Shown: positions 46,701-56,844 of the stretch, in pieces
How positions within the stretch are numbered: position 1 is the first letter of the stretch
Layout: every line of letters starts with the position of its first letter
Source: Chlamydomonas sphaeroides
Lineage: Eukaryota > Chlorophyta > Chlorophyceae > Chlamydomonadales > Chlamydomonadaceae
Direction: 5' to 3'
Assembly: GCA_001662425.1 (NCBI GenBank)
Contig: BDDC01000288.1
Location: forward strand, 7,050 to 71,049
DNA length: 64,000 bases
Translations under genes and position numbers: made by a program
The notes under the pieces: generated by a model
What the model was told of the DNA's origin: nothing
Seen by the model: only the letters and a program-made list of their open reading frames with translations
The model's database searches: none

Positions 46701-47936
46701 TGGTGAGGGCAGGGCTGCGAGCCGGGAGGGGGGCGTGGGCGCCATGGGCGGGGGCCACTGCCAGCAGCGGCAGAGGGATTCGGGGGGCGGGGGGCAGGGC
46801 GGGAGGGGCAAGTGGCCGCGAGGCCGGCACTGCGGCGGCGGCACCGCCACAGAGACCGGTGATGTCAACTTTCCTTGCTCGACCAGCGGCACTCTCAAGA
46901 GGCCGCCATGGGAGCATAAAGTTTGAGAATATCTGAGGTCCCGGCTCGCTGCATGCCGCACGCACAGGAGCTCGCATGGCCATGCCCGCACTGCGCCGCG
47001 CCCGTGCCGCATCTCTCGCCAGCCCCGCCATGCCCACGTCGCCTGGACCGGTCCTGCGCCGCCCATGATGCCAAAACAACTCCTTGACACACGCCTCTTG
47101 CAGGCGGCCCTGGGAGCATAAAGTTTGAGAATATCTGAGGTGCCCGCACACGGCACGCTGCGTGCTGCCGCCTGCGCAGGAGCCCCCATGGCCACACCCG
47201 CACTACAGCGCACCGTGTTACCTGCCGCACGCCGCGCCGTTGAGTCCGGTCCCGGTCCGCCTATGATGCCAAAACAACTCCTTGACACACGCCTCTTGCA
47301 GGCGGCCCTGGGAGCATAAAGTTTGAGAATATCTGAGGCCCTTTGCATGCGTCCTCCACCGCCCGCCCGCCCCATGCCGCGTCCGTCCGTCCCTTCGTCC
47401 ATTGCCCTGCACACACAGCGCTCCAGCCCCTGGAGGCCCCTGCACGGCCGCTCCACACTGCTCGCCCACCTCGGCACCTGCCCGCCCCCTCCACCACCCC
47501 GCCCGCTCCCCCTCCTGCCCCGCCAGGTGCTGTGCGCCTCTGACGACGCGCACGGCAAGGTGGAGCCGGTGCTGGTGCCCGAGGGCGTGCCGCTGGGCGA
47601 GCGGATCGCGGTCGAGGGGTGAGCGCCGCTGGGGGAGGAGGGGCTGTGGGACCGTGGGGGCACGGCGGGAGCGGGTCGGGGCGCACGACCGGTGGGCGTC
47701 CGCTGCCGAGCGCTCCTGCCCTGCCTGCTGCTCACCCGCCTGCTGCTGCTGCGTTGTTGCGCCGCAGCTTCAACGGCCCGCCGATTGACGAGATCAAGCC
47801 CAACAAGAAGATCCTGGAGCGCCTCTTCCCCGACATGAAGACGGACGGCTCGGGCGTGCCTTGCTTCCGCGGCAAGCCCTTCACCACCAGCAAGGGGCCG
47901 CTCAGCTCGTCGGTGGCCGAGGGCTGGGTCAAGTAG
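43778..47936 (+). CDS. AIMP1/Arc1p-type tRNA-binding protein (GST-C-like + EMAPII OB-fold)
   Basis: Ten exons (43778-43993, 44114-44179, 44306-44398, 44525-44686, 44972-45058, 45441-45764, 46060-46134, 46634-46702, 47527-47618, 47768-47936) sum to 451 codons. Residues 1-165 resemble the all-helical GST C-terminal-like domain of aminoacyl-tRNA synthetase cofactors (WLTWSSTELTPL, YLVGGTATLADLVIFALV, LLRWVDLLQN). A Lys/Ala/Gly-rich linker follows (about 170-270). The C-terminus is the EMAPII/Trbp111 tRNA-binding OB fold: LDIRVGRIVKVGPHPNADSL, ISGLRNFVPVEQM, VVAVVCNLKPAKMREVMSYG, VLCASDD, KVEPVLVPEGVPLGERI and PNKKILERLFPDM. Such proteins deliver tRNA to cytosolic synthetases. The 824-bp intron between exons 8 and 9 holds a tandem repeat. 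A TGTAA lies 280 nt after the stop. Confidence 0.92.
46199..46300 (+). repeat. G-rich tandem repeat in AIMP1-like intron
   Basis: Alternating GGGAGGTGGGGCGGGGCA and GGTGGGGCGGGGCA units on the sense strand, with a dense series of G3-G4 runs. It sits in the intron between exons 7 and 8, just after the donor. G-quadruplex formation in the pre-mRNA is plausible. Confidence 0.85.
46908..47338 (+). repeat. ~200-bp tandem repeat with embedded exon-like segment
   Basis: The 29-mer starting GGGAGCATAAAGTTTGAGAA begins at 46910, 47112 and 47310, so units are 202 and 198 bp. The last 76 bp of the second and third boundaries (about 47064-47140 and 47263-47338) are nearly identical. Each boundary looks like a splice acceptor (CTCTTGCAG) followed by a 36-nt segment and, in the first two copies, GAG/GT. 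In the phase set by exon 8 the segment would give an in-frame TAA. Confidence 0.85.
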
Positions 47937-48214
47937 GCGGCGCGCGGGGGGCGGGGGATGCGATGCGCGGAGGAGGCAGGGCTGGCGAGTGTGCATCTGG
48001 GGCTGGGAGGGGCGCAGGACGGGGAGGGGCAGGACGGCAGGCAGAGGCGCATGCGCGCGCAGGATGGTCGGCTGCTGGGACACGAGATCCAGCGCTTGTC
48101 AGGGCGATAGGTACCAGAGAGCAGGACATCCAGCGCGCCACGGTGAGTGACCGAGCTGCCGACGCAGCGGGCCCTCCACGGGCCTCGGCAAAACGCGGCG
48201 CAATGCCTGACGCT

Positions 48215-48219
48215 TGTAA
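48215..48219 (+). terminator. TGTAA polyadenylation signal (AIMP1-like)
   Basis: TGTAA lies 279 nt after the TAG at 47934-47936, a typical 3' UTR length for these algae. Confidence 0.65.
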
Positions 48220-48408
48220 GCTCTGCTAAGTTCCACTCAACTGCTGCGTTCCATCCGACCGCTGCGCAAAGAGTGGGCCTGGATGTTAAAGCCGAGTGTG
48301 AATAGGGCTACATATAGTGGGATGGCCCGTGATGGCCCGGGTGGGTTCGTGCTGGTTGGTGTCGCATGTGAGAGGGCACGACTGCAAGCTTTGCTCAGCT
48401 CCACTTAA
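48215..48408 (+). repeat. 26-bp imperfect direct repeat
   Basis: The words at 48215-48240 and 48383-48408 agree at 21 of 26 positions (TGyAAGCTyTGCTmAGyTCCACTyAA). The second copy lies about 75 bp before the presumed RAP-gene start, the first contains the upstream gene's TGTAA. Confidence 0.65.
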
Positions 48409-48482
48409 GTTCTTGCTTGCAAAAATACTTTTGCATCTGAGCAGCGAGTCGGCAGCCACGGCACGAGCCACAGAGTCGCGCA

Positions 48483-51400
48483 ATGCGGCGGGCGCTGCTT
48501 CGCGGTACGTGGCTATCGGTCCCAGCCAGCAGCCTACATCGCTACAGCAGCGAGCAGCATACCGTCTATAGGAGAGAGTTGTGATCGCCGCTGCCAGGTC
48601 CCGGCACCTCGCAACACCCATTGTCCCTTTCTCTTTTCGCAGCAGCGGCGCCACTCGCGGCCCTGCCGCTGTCATATTCCCTTCTCTCGGCTCACGATGA
48701 CGGCACCGGCGCGACCTCCGCGTGGTGGCCGTCCTCTCAATCGACGTCATGCCACGCCTCCGACCTCCCCTCGCCCGCGTGGCCTGCCCACGCCACCTCC
48801 GCGCTGACACGGTTCCTCCTGCCAGCCGCGTTGGCCGAGGCCCACGCCTCAGCCTCAGCCCCAGTCCCAGCCCCGGCCCTGGCCACGGCCTACCGTGCGG
48901 CGCTGCTGCAGCCGGTGGCCGCTTTCCTGCCCGACACGCACGCCAGCGTGGCGCCAGCGGACCTGGCGCGCCTCGAGGCGGCGGCGCTGCAGCACTGGGA
49001 GGGGCCGCAGCCGCTGCAGGTGTGGCCCGCCTCCTGGGGGCCCCATGCGGGCCAGCAGGCGCCGGCAGGCGCCGGTGCAGCGCCGGCAGGCGCCTGCAGG
49101 CGCCGGCAGCGACCTCCTCGAGATGCAGCGCGCGCGTGTCGTGTTGCGCCCTAAAGTCCTGACGGCTGTGTGTCCCCGTCCCCTGATGTTTGCTGCCGCC
49201 GGCCCTGCATCAGGTTGTGGCGATCGCCTGGGCGCTGGCGTGGGCGGGCCACAGCCCGGGGCCGCAGTACCTGGCCCGCCTGCAGGTGGGGCCGTGCAGG
49301 GAGGGGTGCCGTGGGGAGGGGGGGGAACGGGATGCATAGAGAGACGGCGAGGCGCAAACGAATGAAGCCAGAGACTGGCCAACAGGAGAGGCTGCCAGCC
49401 GATCAGAGCGGCAGAGGCAGGCCGGGCAGGCCAGGAGCAGGTAGGTGTGCAGCACTTGATTGCGTTGGGGCAAACCGTATGTGGCTGGCAGCCGTGCATC
49501 CAACTTGGGCAGCAGCAGCAAGCAGCAGCAGCAGCAAGCAGCAGCAGCAAGCAGCAGCAGCAAGCAGCAGCAGTTGGCACCTAGCTGCTGTCCAACCGGG
49601 CAACAATTCAGCGCCCGTGCCCTCCTACAATGTCCCGCTGTGACGCCCCTGCCGACCGGGAACGCGCGCCTGCCTCTGCCCCATCCCCCATCCCCGGCAC
49701 CTGCGCCTGCCGCAGGCCGCGGCGGCCGCCGGCGGCCTGCCCCAGTCCGGCGGCGTCCGGCCGCAGCGCCTGGGCGCCACGCACGCCGCTGTGCTGCTGT
49801 GGTGCGCCGCCATGGCAGGGCCCCTGCCTGCCGAGCTGTGGGAGGCCGGCCTGCGGTCCGTGGCGGCGGCCGCTGGCGGCGGCGCGCACGCGCTGGGCGA
49901 GACGGCGCTGCTCTACCTGCTGCACGCGACCATGCTGCAGGCCGCAGAGAACGCGCCGGCCGCCGGCCGCCGCGCCGCCGCCACGTCCGCGTCGCCGGCG
50001 TCGCCGGCGTCCGCGTCGGCGGCATCGGCGGCGTGCCAGCCGCGGCCGACGCGCGAGGAGGTGCTGGCGGCGGCGGCGCCGCTGGGCCGGCGGGCGCTGG
50101 TGGGGCGGCTGGGCGAGGCGTACGGCGAGCTCGTGCCGCTGCACGCTGCAGTACAGGGGCCGTATATGGCACTGCTGTACGCCATGGAGCAGCTGGCGGC
50201 GGCGGACGGCGGCGGCGGTGGCGGCGGCAGCAGCGGGTGCGTGAGGACCTGCATGCGCGTAGGGCGGGCAGCAGGCTGCGAGGCCGCCGGCGCCCCACCG
50301 GCGCTGTGTGTCGCTGCGCCGCGTGCTGAGGGGAGGAGCAGTGCTGTGTGGAGTTGACGCGCCCACCGTCTCGCGGTTTTCCGTGCGACGCCGCAGGCCT
50401 ACGGCCGGAGGCGAGTGGCTGCCGGCCGGCGCTGCGGCGCGGGCTGCGGCGGTGCTCGCAGACCCCAAGGTACGGTCGGGAGTGAGGGCGGGCTTGGCCG
50501 CTTGCGTCCAGGGGCCGCTTGCCTGCCGCACCGGGCCTCGACTTGGGGTCCACCAGGCCGGGGACGGTGGGTGCTGAGGGGCTCAGGGACCTAGTGCAGT
50601 GCATATCCCTGCTGCGGTCCGCCTCCGTCCAGCCCCGACCTCGAGTGGTGCCCCAGCAATGCTTAGTGCTCTGTGCTCCCTGCCTCGGCCTCCCTCCCGT
50701 GGCCTGCTTGCCTCGACCTCCGCCCCGTGACCTCCCCCACGTGCACAGGCCCTGGCGCGCCTACGCCGTGACCTGCTGTACCACTGGCGCGGGGACACGC
50801 TGCTGGACGACACGCAGCGCGCCAGGAACCAGGTGGGCGGCGGGCGGAGGGCCAGGCGGAGGAGGGGGAGGTGCCGGGAAGGTGCCGGGGGACGGGTAGG
50901 GTACGTGCGCCCATAACAACGGATGCAGTCAAGAACCTGTACCTGCAATCCTGCGACCCCGAATCTACACCCATGGCACCCATTTCACCCATGTGGCTGG
51001 TGCGCGCAGCCACGCCGGGGACCAGGGGCCGGGTGGGCGGATAGATGAGGATGGCGGGGGGTATTTGTTGCGGTTCGGTTGTTTTGTGCGTACCGTGCGA
51101 TGCGCATGTGGGTACGGCACGGGCATGTGACCGTGCGACGGGTTGCCGGGAAGAAGCTGGTAGGGTTGGGCCGCCTTCTCGGGGCCACCCGGGGTGTCGG
51201 GGCGGCTGCAGCCAGCTCCGAGCCCCCGAGCTGCCCACTGTGGGGCGGCGCGACGTAGACTGACACACGCCTCGGGCCCTCCACCCCTGCCCCAATCTCC
51301 TGAGCGCCAAATCAGGAACCCGGATTGCGCAGTTTCCGTCCGCTGTGCCCTGCGGCCTAGGACCGGCGCGCTCACTGATCCTTGCCCCCTCTCCCCCGGC

Positions 51401-52243
51401 CCCGGCCCCCGCGCCTCCCCCGGCCCCAGGTGGTGTACCTGCTCACGCGGCGGCTGGGGCTGACGGTGGCGCAGCCCGACGACGTGGACGTGGCGCTGCC
51501 CTCGCGGTGGGTGCGGGGCCACGGCCGCGTGCGCGGGGTGTCGTTGCGCATAGCCACTGTGGCGGCCTGCACGGCTGTCAAACCACAACACGGCTGGCAA
51601 CAACCTAGCCTGCGGCAAACCTGCGGGAAACCTGGCGGGAAAGCTAGCCATGCTGCTGTGCAGCATCGTGCCATACCAAACGAGGAACGCGAAGGCAGCA
51701 CGGTATCCGGCACCAGAGTGCCAAGACCACCACCTACGTCAGCTCCCAATCCAGATGCACCCAGCTCCCAATCCGGATGCACCCCGTGTCACAACGGCGC
51801 TGCCCCGCAGGTGGCTGGCCATCTTCGTCAGCCCCGCCACAACCGCCACAACCGCCGCCGCCGGCTCCATCCCCGCCCGCGGAGACGGCGGCGCGGCGGC
51901 GCCGGGGCAGGACTCGGGCGTCGCCGTCGGCGGCAGCGGCGGGCTGGAGGCGGCGGCGGCGGGCGCGGGGGAGCTGATCGAGGTGCTGGTCCGGGAGCGG
52001 TTCGCGCCGCAGGTCCGGGGGCCGTCACTGGTGGGGCCCGGCGGCGGCGGGGCCGGGGACCCGGGAGCCGGCGGCGGCGGCCGCTCGGGCGCGGCGGGCA
52101 TGTGGACAGCTCGCGTGCGGACGCTGCGGCGGCTGGGCTGGCGGGTGGCGGTGGTGGATGCGGGCTCCTGGGCGGGACTGGCCGAGGCCGAGCGCGAGGC
52201 GGCGCTGCACCGGCTGCTGCGGGGGCAGGCGCAGGGCGTGTGA
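48483..52243 (+). CDS. Probable RAP-domain organelle protein
   Basis: Eight exons (48483-48504, 48643-49019, 49214-49285, 49716-50236, 50397-50469, 50749-50832, 51430-51506, 51811-52243) sum to 553 codons. The start is inferred: the big exon has no usable ATG, and the short MRRALLR exon joins it in phase to give an Arg/Ala-rich presequence, suggesting mitochondrion or plastid. The middle is helical and Ala/Leu-rich (VVAIAWALAWAGHSPGPQYL, HAAVLLWCAAMAGPLPAELW, GETALLYLLHATMLQ), like the repeats of OPR/FASTK-type RNA proteins. The end resembles a RAP domain: VYLLTRRLGLTVAQ, WLAIFVSP, VRGPSLVGPG, RTLRRLGWRVAVVDAGSW. A Gly/Ala-rich insert of about 80 residues interrupts it. RAP proteins act in organelle RNA maturation or translation; the target here cannot be told. 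Confidence 0.65.
49059..49115. repeat. CAGGCGCCGG tandem repeat
   Basis: Several GCAGGCGCCGG units, partly palindromic, fall in the intron right after exon 2 of the RAP-domain gene. Confidence 0.75.
49507..49576 (+). repeat. (CAG)n/CAAGCAG microsatellite in RAP-gene intron
   Basis: A run of CAGCAGCAAGCAG units in the 430-bp intron 49286-49715. It is non-coding in the model but is open as Gln/Ser/Ala in all frames. Confidence 0.85.
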
Positions 52244-53349
52244 GCGGGGCCGGGGGCCGGGGCGGGGGCCGTGTGGGTTTCGTACGCGCGGCCGGGATGC
52301 GGGCGTGGTTGTGTGGCAAGGCATGGGCGGCCACAGCACCTTTCCTGACTTCCACGCTGGTTATGCGATAAGAGGGCCACAGCAGATGCGCATAGGGGCC
52401 TTTCCGCTATGGGTGTTGCACGGCTGGTGTCCTCAGGGTCGGACCGATGTACACCGACAAGCTGGTACAAGTTTGGATCCAGGGAGGCATGCACCTGCAT
52501 GGCGGCAGCTACCGTGCGACCACGCAGGACAGCGCCGCGAGCCGCGCCTGAGGGGGTGCGCGGGGGTCCGGAAGCGGTGACAGCTGACAGGCAACCGTGG
52601 ACGTTGCACGGCTCACAGCATCAGGGAGTCAGACGAGGGAGCGGCGGGGCTGTGCGGGCCTGCCCTCAGTCCGAGGTCAGTTCGAAAAACGACGTATGCG
52701 CTGCTAGTGTGGAGTGGCGGCACGGCGGACGCGGGCGCTCCGGCCTTGCGGCCGTGCGAGGGCAGCCGCGCTTCAGCGCAACAGCTGCCGGGCCCTCCCT
52801 GCTGAGCGCTGCCACAGGGCTGGCAGCTGGACGCAGCGCACGCGCGCAACTGGGCGTGGATACGGCGAGAGCAGAGACGGAGGCCACGCGCTGCCCAGCA
52901 AGCCATCCGTGCCGCATCACATCTTACACACATTTCGTGCCCTGCCGCGCCCGGCCTCTGACCGCGTCAGCAGCCGGCATCGCGTGCTGCTCGCCCCCCA
53001 CAGCCGGCTCCCGCAGCCCACGCAGCTGGCAGCGAAGCCCTACGCCGCGCAGCCGCCACGGCCTGCTACCCGCGCCACCATACGTCCCCCCCAACACCGT
53101 GATGTTAGGCAGCAATGCACTGCCAGCGCTCACAGCTTCTGTACCGCAACAGCAGCACCCCCGCCGGCCGCCTATGGCACGCTACGTGCCTCCACTGCGA
53201 GTCCCCTGCATGCCTCGAACCACGGGTCGGCGGCACGCCACCCCGAGCCATGTGCATGGCCGTGTGGAGCTGGAGCGTGCCGCCGCTGAAACCCTGCCCC
53301 ACAAGCGTCCCAAGGTCCTCAAAGCTCCGCTGCGGGCGCGCTCGCCCGC
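52244..53349. other. Intergenic region between convergent genes
   Basis: 1.1 kb between the RAP-gene stop and the ClpT-like stop. No TGTAA on the + strand was found. On the - strand TTACA occurs at 52924-52928 and overlapping the ClpT-like stop itself (53350-53354). Frames here are shadows. Confidence 0.55.
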
Positions 53350-54096
53350 TTACAGGAACGACACGTCGTCATCTGACTTGAGCGGCCCCCGCTGCGCGGG
53401 CTCGTCCTCGTCCGGCAGCACGTATCGCCGGCCCGTGCGCTTTTCCACCGCCCTGCGCACGCGCTCGAACCCGAGGTTGAGGTCGGGGAAGAGCCCCTGC
53501 AGCACGCCGCCTGCCGCGAGCGCCATGAGGAGGTCCTCCGAGTACATCTTGTCCTTGCCGTGCCAGACGGCGAAGTCCGACGCCCCCGTGATCACCTTGA
53601 AGCCCAGGTCCGCGAACTTAATTTCCGTCGTGAAGCTGCGGGGCTGCAGGCCGTCGCAGACGTTGAGGGCCCACAGCACCTCGTGCCATGCCCCGTAGAG
53701 GTCTTCAAGGCCCAGCTCCTTGAGGATCTGAGCGGCTGTGCATTTCTCAAACTTGAGAATGCCCATCAAGACCATCCAGGAGTTGACCTCGTAGGTCTCG
53801 GACGCCCGAGCAAAGTTGATGGCATACTGGACAATAGCGTCCGAGGCGTTGCTCACGCCGACCTCCTCCGCATCTGCCTCCGCTGCTGCCGTGGCCGATG
53901 CGCGGGTGATCAGACGCCCAGGGCAACGACGCGACCCGCTGCTCGCGGCCACCGCGTACGTGGCAGCGCCGGGCTGCTGTGTGCTGCCGCCTACAGTCCG
54001 TGCAGAGGCCGCATGAGGGCACCGGAAGACGCTAGGTGGAGCTACGGGGGCAGTGGGCCTCGGCCCCGCCAGTCGCTGGGGAACAAGGGCCTGCAT
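53350..54096 (-). CDS. Chloroplast double Clp-N motif protein (ClpT-like)
   Basis: A single-exon gene of 248 residues, the only intronless one here. The first about 70 residues are Ala/Ser/Arg/Pro-rich with few acidic residues, a transit peptide. The mature part has a Clp N-terminal-domain repeat: AIVQYAINFARASETYEV, WMVLMGILKFEKCTAAQILK, GLEDLYGAWHEVLWAL, then a second repeat with SEDLLMALAAGGVLQGLF, ending in an acidic tail LPDEDEPAQRGPLKSDDDV. ClpT-type proteins bind the plastid ClpPR protease core and influence its assembly or access. That role is inferred from the domain. The TAA stop overlaps a TGTAA word. The gene is divergent from the PDAP1-like gene, 246 bp away. Confidence 0.8.
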   Translation of the reverse strand: MQALVPQRLAGPRPTAPVAPPSVFRCPHAASARTVGGSTQQPGAATYAVAASSGSRRCPGRLITRASATAAAEADAEEVGVSNASDAIVQYAINFARASETYEVNSWMVLMGILKFEKCTAAQILKELGLEDLYGAWHEVLWALNVCDGLQPRSFTTEIKFADLGFKVITGASDFAVWHGKDKMYSEDLLMALAAGGVLQGLFPDLNLGFERVRRAVEKRTGRRYVLPDEDEPAQRGPLKSDDDVSFL

Positions 54097-54342
54097 GCGT
54101 GGTGTGGTGGCTAGACGATGGGAGGCGAAGAAAACTTGCTGGTAGTGTTAGTCGCTTCGCAGAATGTATGGCACAAGGCAGCGAACTCGCAAACTAGGCG
54201 TGCATCGGCGGCAGAGCCGGAGAGGTCGGCCGCGAGCTCCGGACCTGCTACACACGGCGACTAGCGACACACAAACATATTTGTTGCTCGTCTCTTTGCG
54301 TCATCGCGGGTTTTCAGCAGCTTTACAGCTTCCGGCGCGGCC
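54097..54342. promoter_or_regulatory. Bidirectional promoter, ClpT-like / PDAP1-like
   Basis: 246 bp lie between the two ATGs on opposite strands. Both promoters and 5' UTRs must fit here. An AT-richer patch occurs at about 54120-54165 and 54265-54325. Confidence 0.65.
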
Positions 54343-56094
54343 ATGGGCAAGTCTCGCGGGGGAAAGTATCGCCCCAAGGGCCGCGGCCCAAAGAAGGGCG
54401 GTGACGATGAGTCGGGCTCGGAGGAGGAGGAGGTCCAGCAGCTTGGTAAGAGAAGATCTGAGGCCATGCACCAGTCGAGAATGCTATGCTGCGCTACCAC
54501 TGGGGGGGGCGCGCTTGCCCACGAGTCTACGTGCGCCTGTCAGCTGGAGGAAAACGGCATTGTTGAGGATTACGGCACTGTCGACATGCGGCATCGCCCC
54601 TGTGCGCCCCGCCCTGTTGCTCCCCGTCAGGTCAGCGCGCTACTGTGGGCATGATGCCCCCCAGTGACAGCGAGGAGGAGGAGGAGGGCGAGGAGGGGAA
54701 GCCGAAGGAGGACAAGCCGTCCTCCTCCACGGCACCCGCCGGCCAGAGCAAGACCGCCGGCAAGCTGCCGCCCAGCGGCAGCGATGACGATGACAGTGAC
54801 GACAGCGACGACAGCGATGACCCGACGCCGGAGTATCTTCGCGCGGCGCCTACTGTCCGCAAGAAGTGAGGCGCGCTGCACTCCGACCCAAGGCATCACA
54901 TCAGGGCTCCACCTCCCGTTGTGCGCACGGGGGCCAGAGTATCCTGGGCGGCTGGCCCCGACGCTGTGTCTGTGAGCCCACTTCTGCGACTATGTGTGCT
55001 GATGTTGATGCTGATGTTGATGCTGATGCAGGGAGCCGGAGGTGGAGGTCCGCTCCGAGGAGCAAATCCGCAAGGACCTGGAGCGGCTCGAGCTCATTCG
55101 CAAGAAGCGGTGAGCGAGATCGGGGCGGCGCGGCGACGTGGGATGGGGTGGGGTCGTGGCACTGTCCCCGCAGCCGGAGGGCGCGGATGCCGATGGCAGC
55201 TGGAGAGCACAACTCGCTGGTGTGTGTGGGGATGCTTGCCGGCGCCGTGACGCAGCGTGGGCAAACTTGTCACTTGGGCGCGGGCACGGCCGCCCTGCAG
55301 CTTCTGGCTGTCGGCGAGGTCGATGTTGTTCGGCGGGGTGCAGCACAGCTTTGGGAGCCTGTCCATGCGACTCGTTGTCGTGGAGAGCATGCAGCACGCG
55401 CATATGTGAGCAGCACAGGCAATGCAAGTGCAGGCCATACGTGCTGTACCCGCCGCGCCCCTCGGCCCTTCTTTGATTCCCTTGCCGCCGAGCTCCCTTC
55501 GGCTCTTTCAGGCCCACGCTTAGCGGCACTCGCTCCAACCCCCGCCCTCCTCGGCGAACCCACGCTCCGTTGCTACTGCCGCAGGGAGGACGACCGCCTC
55601 AAGCGGATAGCGCAGGAGGGCTGGGACCGCTACGCGCCCGTGACGGAGAGCAACAAGCCGTGAGTGGACGGGGCTGTGAAAGGGCCGTGCGTGAGTACGA
55701 CCCTTGAGATGCAGACTCATTCGCAACTCCCTTGGTACATCTGCTGGCCGTGGTATGCACGACGGGGTCTGCCCGTGCCCCGCTGGCGGGGGCCGCCCCG
55801 TGCGTCCGAACTCGGCATTAGTTGCCGCAGGCTCACGCACGTGACGCTCCGTGGTTCCTCGTTTTGCGTGACATGCCTGCTGCCACTTGTCACAGGGCTC
55901 TCATACTGCTGCCTGGAGTTGCTGAAGTTTTCCCACGTGCCCACGTCGCGTTCGCGCCCCATGTACGGAGCTCCTGGCGTGGTGCATCCCACACCGCGCG
56001 ACTTGGCTGTGAAACGCTCGACCCGTCCCTCCCTGCTCGCCGCCTGTGCAGGCCCGGCACCCTGCCGGCCGACCACCCCAGCCAGAAGGCGTGA
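54343..56094 (+). CDS. PDAP1: PDAP1 / PP28 (HASPP28) family phosphoprotein
   Basis: Five exons (54343-54445, 54631-54865, 55032-55109, 55585-55659, 56052-56094) sum to 178 codons. The N-terminus is Lys/Gly/Arg-rich (MGKSRGGKYRPKGRGPKKGG), followed by acidic casein-kinase-type clusters (SGSEEEE; SDSEEEEEGEE; a Ser/Asp run at 54780-54825), then the conserved basic helix EEQIRKDLERLELIRKKRED-type segment (about 120-145) and a short tail ending SQKA. This is the order in 28-kDa heat- and acid-stable phosphoproteins, small heat-stable casein kinase substrates of unclear function. All junction phases agree. A (TGATGT/C)n run sits against the acceptor of exon 3. A TGTAA at 56380 lies 286 nt after the stop. 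Confidence 0.87.
54998..55030 (+). repeat. (GATGTT/GATGCT)n run at a splice acceptor
   Basis: A 6-bp tandem repeat forms the last 30 bases of the PDAP1-like intron before exon 3, in place of the usual pyrimidine tract. Confidence 0.8.
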
Positions 56095-56844
56095 GCGCCC
56101 GGTGGGGCCGAGGGACAGGCGTGGGGGTGGGCGTGGGCAGGGAAGCGCACAGGTTGAGGCGGGGACACGATGCGGATGGGAGGGGATGTGGGTCGTGGAG
56201 CAGGTTTGCGTGCGCAGCCGAGCGACAGTCGCGTAGACAGGCAGAGGCCTGGGCCTTGGGCATGCTGCGGATTTCCATGTTTGCTGAAGCCGGGGTTGCA
56301 GGCGCCGGCCCTCGGCTGCTGGGGCGTGCATGCGGCCGCGGTCAAGACGGGGGGCGGGAGCGGTGAGGATGGTCGTCCGTGTAACATGTCGGCCGCTCTG
56401 GTGCGGCTCTGCTTTCGCTATTGTGCCCAGACGGCATTGAGAAGAGTACGTCGATTCGGGTCTGTGTGACGCAATATGGCTCCAAGAAAACCGGGGCGAC
56501 ACAGGAGTGAGGCGGAAAGTGAGACGTATGCGCCCCGGAATGGCACGTCCCGAGGAAGGCAAGGGGCCGTGGGCATCCCCGCCTGTCCGTAGCTATCTAA
56601 CACGTAGCTGATAATTGGAGACGCCCAGGGCGCCCAAGTCACCCACGGCAAACGTCCAGCGAGCAGTACGGTTTCGCAACGCGGGGCGAATAACTTTACC
56701 CCAAACAAGCTTACCCCAGCCCGTACGCGTTGAAGACTAGCGCCTTTATTAATCAATTACGAAGGCCAAAGCTGCGCGCAAGAAAGGCAACCATACTTGC
56801 TCCGCACGCTGGGGCAACCCGCTTGGCTCAGACATGTCTACAGC
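56095..56844. other. Intergenic region, PDAP1-like 3' UTR and cyclase promoter
   Basis: The 3' UTR of the PDAP1-like gene runs to the TGTAA at 56380-56384. The 56400-56844 part is less GC-rich and is the presumed cyclase promoter. No gene was found. Confidence 0.55.
56380..56384 (+). terminator. TGTAA polyadenylation signal (PDAP1-like)
   Basis: 286 nt after the stop at 56094. Confidence 0.65.

Larger units (their letters stand above)
47937..48482. other. Intergenic region, AIMP1-like 3' UTR and RAP gene promoter
   Basis: Two + strand genes are separated by 546 bp. The first part to about 48235 is likely 3' UTR. A 26-bp imperfect direct repeat spans the boundary (48215-48240 and 48383-48408). 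The rest is presumed promoter/5' UTR of the RAP-domain gene. Confidence 0.55.

Noticed and set aside
48621..48645. Start of the RAP-domain gene at 48621
   Set aside because: That codon is TTG inside a pyrimidine-rich acceptor region; an upstream ATG exon at 48483 joins in correct phase.
49507..49576. Regularly spaced repeats as a possible CRISPR array
   Set aside because: It is a simple CAG microsatellite in an intron of a eukaryotic gene, with no spacers.
52409..53698. 429-residue open frame on + strand
   Set aside because: Its end is antisense to the ClpT-like exon and the rest has no domain or splice logic.
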